DNA of 64,000 bases from SHVZ01 sp041906305 (GTDB lineage Bacteria; Pseudomonadota; Alphaproteobacteria; SHVZ01). The stretch's first letter is position 1. Each line of letters opens with the position of its first letter. A model generated the notes under the pieces. The model worked only from the letters and a program-made list of their open reading frames with translations, was not told the origin of the DNA and ran no database searches. Shown piece after piece: positions 58,400 through 64,000 of this stretch. Location: assembly GCA_041906305.1 (NCBI GenBank), contig JAYRJL010000007.1, positions 62,001-126,000 on the forward strand. Direction: 5' to 3'. A program made the translations under genes and the position numbers.

Positions 58400-59611
58400 A
58401 TGGACGTCTCCAGCTTCTTCGCGCCCGACTACCAGGAGGCTCGCCGCAAGTTCCTGGCCTCGGCCGAAAAGGCGGGTGCCGAGCTCGACCACTTCCGGCA
58501 TCCGACCGAGACGGGGCCCGACGGGCGCCCCCTCTACATCGATACCGCGTGGTTCGGCCCCAAGGACGCGCCGGTCGTGCTGGTGGCGTTTTCCGGAACG
58601 CACGGCGCGGAAGGCTTCGCCGGATCGGCCGCCCAGATTCAGTGGATGGAGGAGGGGACGCAGAAGCGCCTGCCCAAGGGGGTCGCCGTCCTCAAGGTGC
58701 ACGCGGTCAACCCGTTCGGCTTCAGCCACATGATCCGGGTCAGCGAAGGCAATGTCGACCTCAACCGCAACTGGGTCGACTACTCCAAGCCGCTGCCGCC
58801 GAACCCGATCTTCGACGAGGTCGAGGCGGCGCTGCCGACGCGCGAGGGCTATGACGACGAGCTAGTCGAGCAGCACATCGCCGCGGCCAAGCCGTTCTAC
58901 GAGAAGTACGGCGACTGGAAGATGTCGGACGCGCTTTCGCGCGGCCAGTACACGCACCCGCAGGGCACGCAGTTCGGCGGGCTCAAGCGCGAGTGGTCGA
59001 CCCACGCGGTCGACTACATCATCCGCACCAAGCTCGCGAACGCCAAGCACATCGCCTACATCGACTGGCACACGCTGATCCGCATCGGCGACGGCAAGCT
59101 CGTGTTCCTCTGCTTCAACGAGATCGGCGATCCGCTGCATAAGCGCGTCGGCGACTGGTACGGCGCCGACACGATCGACCGGAAGACCATCAACAAGCAG
59201 TGGAGCGAGGGCATCGCCCGCAGCGGCGGACGGCCCGGTCGCCACGGCCTGCTGTTCTGGGGCCTCCAGCACATCCTGTCGCCGAACACCGACATCGCCG
59301 GGTCGGTGATCGAGTTCTGCGCCAAGAAGGAGGAGCACAACGATCCGCTGAAGCACCGCACGCAGCTCCAGCTCAAGTCGCGCTGGCTCTACCGGAACCG
59401 CAAATACGACACCAAGGAAGGCAAGGCGATCGTCGAGGAGCTGCGCGACAATACCACGCCGCTCCGCCGCGACTGGGAAGCCTCGGCGATGGCGGCCGCG
59501 CACGACACCTACGAGAAGATCCTCAAGGGCGCCGGGGACTGGGCGAAGGAGAACGCGCCGGTGAAAGTCGGCAAGCTGACGCTCTCCGATCCGGGCGGCG
59601 AGGCCGTTTAA
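58400..59611 (+). CDS. DUF2817 (M14-like) metallopeptidase
   Basis: The product has 403 residues, starting at ATG 58400 with GGAG seven bases before it. The zinc motif HxxE is His68-Glu71 in SGTHGAEGF, and the later ligand is in IDWHTLI, as in carboxypeptidase family M14. DUF2817 is a cytoplasmic M14 branch (no signal peptide here) of unknown substrate. NVDLNRNWVDY is typical of the M14 substrate loop. It is followed by a compound repeat and the second enolase-superfamily gene. Confidence 0.8.
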   Translation: MDVSSFFAPDYQEARRKFLASAEKAGAELDHFRHPTETGPDGRPLYIDTAWFGPKDAPVVLVAFSGTHGAEGFAGSAAQIQWMEEGTQKRLPKGVAVLKVHAVNPFGFSHMIRVSEGNVDLNRNWVDYSKPLPPNPIFDEVEAALPTREGYDDELVEQHIAAAKPFYEKYGDWKMSDALSRGQYTHPQGTQFGGLKREWSTHAVDYIIRTKLANAKHIAYIDWHTLIRIGDGKLVFLCFNEIGDPLHKRVGDWYGADTIDRKTINKQWSEGIARSGGRPGRHGLLFWGLQHILSPNTDIAGSVIEFCAKKEEHNDPLKHRTQLQLKSRWLYRNRKYDTKEGKAIVEELRDNTTPLRRDWEASAMAAAHDTYEKILKGAGDWAKENAPVKVGKLTLSDPGGEAV

Positions 59612-59626
59612 GGTCAAGCATCGGAA

Positions 59627-59775
59627 CCCTCTCCCGCGTCGTTCGCGGGGGAGGGCAGGGTGGGGGTGAGCGATGCCACGCATCGCGAGGTCATCCGCCA
59701 CCGCGCCCGGTTCATCCATTTCTCGCTTCGCTCGCCCCCACCCCAACCCTCCCCCGGCTCCGCCGGGAGAGGGGG
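59627..59775. repeat. Compound inverted repeat, CCCTCYCYCGCG type, copy 2
   Basis: Three hairpins fit together: CCCTCTCCCGCG pairs with CGCGGGGGAGGG (59627-59655); an arm GGGCAGGGTGGGGGTGAGCG pairs nearly fully with the arm around 59730-59755; and CCCCGGC pairs with GCCGGG near 59753-59770. The unit shares its core with 16201-16229. It fits a dispersed REP-like element with a role in termination or RNA structure. Confidence 0.6.
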
Positions 59776-59795
59776 CACGAGCAAAGGTCTCCTGA

Positions 59796-60959
59796 ATGAA
59801 GATCACCCAGATCAAGGTCTTCCTGGTCGACGGCGCCCGCATCAACTGGGTTATCGCGAAGGTCGAGACCGACGCCGGCATCTACGGCGTCGGGGACGGC
59901 ACCGTGGGGCGCGGCGAGCGGGCGGTCGCGGCCACCATCGACTACTTCTCCTCGTACCTGGTCGGCCAGGACCCGTTCCAGACCGAGATGCATGCCGATG
60001 CGATGACCCGGGACTCCTACTGGAGGACCGGCGTCGTCCATCGCGCGGCGATCGCGGCGCTGGAAGCGGCATTGCTCGACATCAAGGGCAAGGCGCTGGG
60101 CGTTCCGGTCTACGACCTGCTCGGCGGCAAGTGCCGTGACCGCATCCGCTGCTACGCCAACAACTGGGGCCGGAAGACCGAGTCCCTCGACGTGTTGAAG
60201 AAGCGGGCCGACGAAGCGATCGGCTACGGCTTCAATGCGCTCAAATGGGACCCGTTCGGGCCCGCCTACCTGCAGATGGCGCCGCAACAGTTGCGGAAGG
60301 CGCTCGAGCAGATCGAGACGGTGCGCGAGCATGTCGGCCCCGACATCGACCTGCTGATCGAGGCACATGGCCGCTTCGACGTGCCGACCGCGATCCGCGT
60401 CGGCAAGGCGATCGCCGACTACGATCCGCTTTTCCTGGAAGAGCCGACGCCGCCGGAGAGCATCGCCGCGGTCGCCAATGTCCGCGCGCATGTGCCGGTC
60501 CGCATCGCCACCGGCGAGCGCTACTACGACAAGCAGCAGTTCCAGGACCTGGTCACGCGCAACGCCGCCGACTGGATCCAGCCCGACGTCGTCCATGTCG
60601 GCGGGCTGTCCGAGTTCCGCCGCATCGCCGCGATCGCGAGCGCCGCGTATCTCCCGGTGCAGCCGCACAACCCGCTCGGTCCCGTCGGCAACGCGATGTC
60701 GACGCATCTCGCCGCCTCGGTGCCGAACCTGGCGCTGCTCGAGACCATGATGGTCGATGTGCCGTGGCGCGCGGAGATCGTCACCGAGCACTGCCGGCTG
60801 GTCGACGGACACATGCTGATCCCCGACGGTCCGGGACTCGGCATCGAGTTCCACGAGGAGGCGGCGATGAAATACGCCTATCGCCACATCCCCGGCGGCC
60901 ACTTCAAGAAGGGGGATCCGTATCCCGAAGGCAGCAAGCCCTGGTTCGCGGTCGGATGA
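59796..60959 (+). CDS. Enolase-superfamily sugar-acid dehydratase, copy 2
   Basis: The product has 387 residues. It shares with copy 1 GYGFNALKWDP, FLEEPTPPE, IATGERYYDKQQF and PHNPLGPVG, which place the catalytic Lys, the metal ligands and the loop of the MR/MLE family. The two copies differ enough (RINWVIAKVETDAGIYG against NWVFVKVETDQDGLYG) to act on different acids. No strong ribosome site is visible; AAAGG lies nine bases upstream. It follows the repeat element and the DUF2817 gene. Confidence 0.8.
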   Translation: MKITQIKVFLVDGARINWVIAKVETDAGIYGVGDGTVGRGERAVAATIDYFSSYLVGQDPFQTEMHADAMTRDSYWRTGVVHRAAIAALEAALLDIKGKALGVPVYDLLGGKCRDRIRCYANNWGRKTESLDVLKKRADEAIGYGFNALKWDPFGPAYLQMAPQQLRKALEQIETVREHVGPDIDLLIEAHGRFDVPTAIRVGKAIADYDPLFLEEPTPPESIAAVANVRAHVPVRIATGERYYDKQQFQDLVTRNAADWIQPDVVHVGGLSEFRRIAAIASAAYLPVQPHNPLGPVGNAMSTHLAASVPNLALLETMMVDVPWRAEIVTEHCRLVDGHMLIPDGPGLGIEFHEEAAMKYAYRHIPGGHFKKGDPYPEGSKPWFAVG

Positions 60960-61043
60960 CATAAAACCGCAGCTTTTCCTTCATCGATCCGTGACGGACG
61001 CCTCCTAGCATCGGCGCATTCCTTATATGTGCGGGAGGAGACG

Positions 61044-62495
61044 ATGACGGTTCTGGCACGCGGCTTGGCTGCGGTCCTGGCGTTCGGCATTGCGGTGGCA
61101 AGCGCCGAGGCGGCCGACAAGGCGGTCACGGTCGGCGGTCACACCTTCGTCAACAAGGGCCTGGTCGGGGTCGGCCGGATGCCGTCGAACCTCAGGGACA
61201 GGTTCGGCGAGACCTTCGGCTCGGGCTCCGGAATGACCGTCGATGCCGCGAGCTGGCGCCGGGTGGGCAACGACTACGAAGGAACTCTCTATCTGCTGCC
61301 CGACCGCGGCTACAACGCCGCCGGTACCACCGACTACCGCTCTCGCTTCAACAGGCTCACCGTCCGCTTCACGCCGGGCAAGACCTCGCAGGACGGCGTG
61401 GTCGCGACCTTGGCCGACACGATCCTCCTGACCGACGCCGCGGGTCAGCCGCTCTCCGGCCTCGATCCGGAAGAGGGCGGGGTGCGCAAGGCTGCCGGCG
61501 GCTTCCCCGACATGCCGCAGGCGAAGAACGGCAAGGTCGCGCTCGATCCGGAAGCCATCGCGCGACTTGCCGACGGCAGCTTCTTCATCAGCGACGAGTA
61601 CGGGCCTTACGTCTATCGCTTCTCGGCCGAGGGCAAGATGCTCTCGGCGATCCGGCCGCCGGACGCCTTCATCCCGCTCCGCAAGGGCGTGCAGCATTTC
61701 GGCTCGAACAATCCGGGTCCCGGCGCGAGCGCGCCGGAGCCGCCGAACCCGGAGTTCGGCCGCCAGAACAACCAGGGCTTCGAGGGCATGGCGCTGACGC
61801 CGGACGGCAAGAAGCTCGCCGTCGTCCTGCAGAGCGCCAACCGTCACGAGGGCGGCGACAATCCGGCGACCCGCAACCACGTCCGCCTCCTGATGTACGA
61901 CGCGGCCGATCCGGCGGCGCCGAAGCTCATCGCCGAGCATGTGGTGCCGCTGCCGGTGTTCAAGGCCGGCGACCGCACGCTGGTCGCCGCGCAGAGCGAG
62001 CTCACCGCGCTCAGCGACACGCAGTTCCTTTTGCTCAGCCGCGACAGCGGCAACGGCTACGGCCTCAAGGGCACGACCTCGCTCTATCGCCGGATCGACA
62101 TCCTCGACATCTCGAAGGCGACCAACATCGCAGGATCCGACTTCGACAAGACCAGGTCGATCGCGCCGAAGGGCGTGCTCGATCCGTCGATCACGCCGGC
62201 GACCCTGACCGGCTTCGTCGACATCAACGACAACGCCGAGCTCAACCGCTTCGGGCTCCGCAACGGAGCACCCAACGACGCGAACAACCTGTCGGAGAAG
62301 TGGGAAGCGGTATCGCTGGTGAGCGCGCTCGACCCGGCGGCACCGCAGGACTTCTTCATGGTCGTCGCCAACGACAACGACTTCATGACCCAGGACGGAT
62401 TCCAGGTCGGTGCGCCCTACAAGGACGAGAGCGGCGCCAACGTCGACACGGTGTTCCTGGTCTGGCGTCTGACGATCCCGACGCTGGCGAAGTAA
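61044..62495 (+). CDS. Exported phytase-like esterase
   Basis: The product has 483 residues, starting at ATG 61044 with GGGAGGAG eight bases upstream. A signal peptide (MTVLARGLAAVLAFGIAVAS) is followed by a beta-propeller-like protein known as 'esterase-like activity of phytase' (LYLLPDRGYN, FISDEYGPYVYRF, RQNNQGFEGMALTPDGK). Such proteins act on ester or phosphate groups in the periplasm; the substrate is not known. An intrinsic terminator stands about 90 bp downstream (62588-62628), in a lower-GC region. Confidence 0.8.
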   Translation: MTVLARGLAAVLAFGIAVASAEAADKAVTVGGHTFVNKGLVGVGRMPSNLRDRFGETFGSGSGMTVDAASWRRVGNDYEGTLYLLPDRGYNAAGTTDYRSRFNRLTVRFTPGKTSQDGVVATLADTILLTDAAGQPLSGLDPEEGGVRKAAGGFPDMPQAKNGKVALDPEAIARLADGSFFISDEYGPYVYRFSAEGKMLSAIRPPDAFIPLRKGVQHFGSNNPGPGASAPEPPNPEFGRQNNQGFEGMALTPDGKKLAVVLQSANRHEGGDNPATRNHVRLLMYDAADPAAPKLIAEHVVPLPVFKAGDRTLVAAQSELTALSDTQFLLLSRDSGNGYGLKGTTSLYRRIDILDISKATNIAGSDFDKTRSIAPKGVLDPSITPATLTGFVDINDNAELNRFGLRNGAPNDANNLSEKWEAVSLVSALDPAAPQDFFMVVANDNDFMTQDGFQVGAPYKDESGANVDTVFLVWRLTIPTLAK

Positions 62496-62587
62496 GCGCG
62501 AAATATCGTGGCGTTCGATTGCGGATAATTATACAAATCTAATATTGACAAAAATCCGCGTTTCTGACAGGATTCGCGGTAATTGAG

Positions 62588-62628
62588 AGGACCTGCGCCC
62601 GACCGGGCGGCAGGTCCTTTTCTTTTTC
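62588..62628 (+). terminator. Rho-independent terminator after the phytase-like gene
   Basis: AGGACCTGC pairs with GCAGGTCCT (62588-62596 and 62610-62618), with an inner GCCC/GGGC stem and a T-rich run after it. The region 62496-62645 is AT-rich (TATAC, TTGACA near 62545) and otherwise holds no gene. Confidence 0.75.
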
Positions 62629-62645
62629 CGACATGGAGTTGGCCG

Positions 62646-63107
62646 ATGCACGGGCACACCCACGGGGTGTCGCGCGAGTGCCCGGATTTTGCCCGGAGCG
62701 TCGCTGAACGGTGTTGGATCGACGGCGACCTGATCCGTCTCTCCCACTGGCCGGTCGGCGGCATCCGGCCGGGCGTCCGCGGCAGGCCGGTGCCGTGGCT
62801 GATCGATCTCTCCGTTCTCGAAGACGCGATGCGCGAGGTCTACGGGCGCGGCTTCGATCTCGGCGGCCGCGCCCCGCTGCTGCAACTCGCCGCCGACGCG
62901 CTCGCCGCCGGTGACCGACTACACGCCGCTGAGATCGCTGATGCCATTGCGTTCCCGCCGCCCGAGTTCAAGTCCCGCTTCTGCGATGCCGGCCTCCGCT
63001 ACCTCGCGTGGGGACCTGCGCACAGCCGCGGCAATCCTCGCATCGACGCGCAACATGCTCCGCATCCCAAGGATCATCCATTGGGCCATCAGCGGCCATT
63101 GCTCTGA
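62646..63107 (+). CDS. Small protein of unknown function, first in a three-gene cassette
   Basis: The product has 153 residues, starting at ATG 62646 with GGAG nine bases upstream. No family was recognised. It begins MHGHTHGVSRECPDFA and has a helical middle (LLQLAADALAAGDRLHAAE). After about residue 120 the frame becomes Pro/His-rich and odd, and the +1 frame reads smoothly (DLRTAAAILASTRNMLRIPR), so a frameshift or pseudogene is possible. The stop is one base before the next start. Its GC content is still high, unlike its followers. Confidence 0.4.
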   Translation: MHGHTHGVSRECPDFARSVAERCWIDGDLIRLSHWPVGGIRPGVRGRPVPWLIDLSVLEDAMREVYGRGFDLGGRAPLLQLAADALAAGDRLHAAEIADAIAFPPPEFKSRFCDAGLRYLAWGPAHSRGNPRIDAQHAPHPKDHPLGHQRPLL

Positions 63108-63108
63108 A

Positions 63109-63219
63109 ATGTCCGACGTGCCTGTACTTACTATACGAGAATTTCTGCGTACTCTGCCGCTTGAGCGTCAACGGGAGTACGGGCTATGGGCTCTTCGTTG
63201 CTTCGGAGCCATGCAATGA
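63109..63219 (+). CDS. Very small ORF (36 residues), second in the cassette
   Basis: The peptide reads MSDVPVLTIREFLRTLPLER and continues with QREYGLWALRCFGAMQ. It starts one base after the upstream stop and overlaps the DUF2019 start by ATGA, which suggests translational coupling. No family was recognised, and it could be a leader ORF or a truncated gene. The frame is also open upstream within the preceding gene. Confidence 0.4.
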   Translation: MSDVPVLTIREFLRTLPLERQREYGLWALRCFGAMQ

Positions 63220-63611
63220 GAAGCGATGATTTCGTTCGGAAGCCGCTAGATGAACTGGTTGCCGAGTATGTTGCCTTGGTGATCGAAGCTGACCATCTCT
63301 TCATGATCGCGCCTGTCAGGAAACGCAACAGGATCATCGCTCGCCATCGGTCAATCAGTGAAGAGATCATGTCACGCGGCGAAGCCGGAACGTGCATGAT
63401 GGTCAAGCTGATGTCGCATGATGAAGTTCCAGTCCGCGGTGAGGCTGCCGCCAGATGCCTTTCTCGTAATATCGACCGCGATCACGCGATCAATGTTCTT
63501 GCTGACATATGCGATCTTCGCGAGGGAAACGTCAGCATGAACGCAGCCGCTGCGTTGATGGTCGCGGGCGAATTCGACATGAAGACAGGGCCGATCCGCA
63601 GACCGACTTAG
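63216..63611 (+). CDS. DUF2019-like protein, third in the cassette
   Basis: The product has 131 residues, starting at ATG 63216 because it overlaps the upstream stop (ATGA) with CGGAG nine bases before it; an in-frame ATG at 63186 is possible. LDELVAEYVALVIEADHLF and HDEVPVRGEAAARCLSRN resemble DUF2019, a small helical-repeat family of unknown function. GC content is clearly lower than the surrounding genes, which suggests acquisition. No partner is known. Confidence 0.6.
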   Translation: MRSDDFVRKPLDELVAEYVALVIEADHLFMIAPVRKRNRIIARHRSISEEIMSRGEAGTCMMVKLMSHDEVPVRGEAAARCLSRNIDRDHAINVLADICDLREGNVSMNAAAALMVAGEFDMKTGPIRRPT

Positions 63612-63639
63612 AGCAAGAAAAAGCTTGGAGGGGCACGAC

Positions 63640-63858
63640 TTCGAGGTTTGCAATCATCACAGCGGCAGGGGGCGACCTGGTGCCGGGCTTCTTCTACAGC
63701 CTGCCGGAAAAGGAAGCGGCCAAGCAGCGAGTGCCGCTCGGCCGCTATGGAGAGGTCGAGGAGCTGGTGAATACCGAGACGTTCCTGCTCTCCGACGGTG
63801 CCGGCTACTTCATCGGCAGAACCTCCGGGTCGACGGCGGCGTCACACGCGGGGTGTGA
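63640..63858 (+). pseudogene. Frameshifted C-terminal remnant of an SDR/FabG-like gene
   Basis: The frame reads AKQRVPLGRYGEVEELVNTE and then FLLSDGAGYFIGRT, the typical end of an SDR, but then runs into unrelated sequence. Removing about one base near 63810 lets the frame continue as LRVDGGVTRGV and stop at 63858, the expected SDR ending. The first two thirds of the gene are missing. It is therefore a decayed remnant beside the lower-GC cassette. Confidence 0.7.
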
Positions 63859-63876
63859 GGCCGCCGCCGATGCCTA

Positions 63877-64000
63877 TTACTTCGTCACCGTCGCGTAGAA
63901 CACGCGGTCCTCGTTGACCTTCATGTCCTTGATCGTGTTGGAAACGCCCATCACGCGGAAGGTCTGGAAGAGATAGGCGAAGGGGCCATCCTGCATGTGC
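63877..64000 (-). CDS. C terminus of a family 5 ABC binding protein, partial
   Basis: The minus strand ends with the stop at 63877-63879 and 40 visible codons (HMQDGPFAYLFQTFRVMGVS and the tail VFYATVTK). This ending resembles the C terminus of peptide-type periplasmic binding proteins. The gene starts outside the window, so start, signal peptide and partners cannot be seen. Confidence 0.6.
   Translation of the reverse strand, partial: HMQDGPFAYLFQTFRVMGVSNTIKDMKVNEDRVFYATVTK

Noticed and set aside
62496..62645. Possible phage or attachment site in the AT-rich gap
   Set aside because: No tRNA, integrase gene or direct repeat flanks it. An intrinsic terminator and AT-rich leader explain the composition.

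Overview
This 64 kb window is chromosomal sequence from a GC-rich bacterium, almost certainly an alphaproteobacterium and most like soil or water heterotrophs of the Rhodospirillales/Reyranellaceae or Hyphomicrobiales type. The placement is inference. It rests on PAS_5, DUF1236, DUF4142 and PRC-barrel envelope proteins, an H-NOX/HNOBA kinase pair, TctABC/Bug transporters, three promoters that fit the EcfG general stress sigma factor, and -10 elements of the GCTA type described for Caulobacter. No rRNA, tRNA, CRISPR array, insertion sequence or complete prophage was seen. Nearly all DNA is coding, and no gene-free stretch exceeds 300 bp.

Layout. 1-5.8 kb: end of a C45 acyltransferase, an AtuA/DUF4387 pair, a binding-protein-like gene, an amidase and a MetE-like enzyme, closed by a terminator. 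5.8-12.6 kb: a secreted SH3/DUF1236 protein under a stress promoter, then a five-gene minus-strand operon (LeuC-like, LeuD-like, TctC, TctA-TctB fusion, alpha/beta hydrolase) behind a promoter whose spacer is a dyad. 12.8-22.3 kb: DUF1028, VanX-like dipeptidase, SMP-30, aldo/keto reductase, a 963-residue FAD/Fe-S oxidase divergent from a class V aminotransferase, and a TetR/MFS pair sharing a perfect 20-bp palindrome. 22.3-29.9 kb: a branched-chain-type ABC operon (livG-F-K-H-M plus a GAF protein), divergent from an acyl-CoA synthetase, then a diiron-type MBL protein. 30.0-32.6 kb: three exported envelope proteins, two with EcfG-like promoters. 32.7-42.5 kb: SDR, DoxX, enolase-superfamily dehydratase, AHL-lactonase-like enzyme, EamA exporter, a duplicated DUF1963 protein, a cyclase with altered metal site, a second DUF1028, and M55 and M81 peptidases. 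42.6-50.5 kb: a PAS histidine kinase with a secreted partner, gamma-glutamyltransferase, Uup-type ABC-F, and an H-NOX sensor with its HNOBA kinase. 50.5-55.4 kb: an ABC importer with two kinds of binding protein, two permeases and no ATPase. 55.5-58.3 kb: a secreted hydrolase followed by three tandem PAS_5 paralogues. 58.4-62.5 kb: DUF2817 peptidase, a second enolase-superfamily enzyme and a phytase-like esterase. 62.5-64 kb: a lower-GC patch with three tightly packed small genes, a frameshifted SDR remnant and the end of a peptide-type binding protein.

The gene set points to scavenging of organic acids, amides, peptides and sugar-like compounds: many importers sit beside hydrolases, dehydratases and acyl-CoA ligases. 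Regulation visible here includes one TetR operator, a dyad over the tricarboxylate-type operon promoter, stress-sigma promoters and two histidine kinases without adjacent response regulators.
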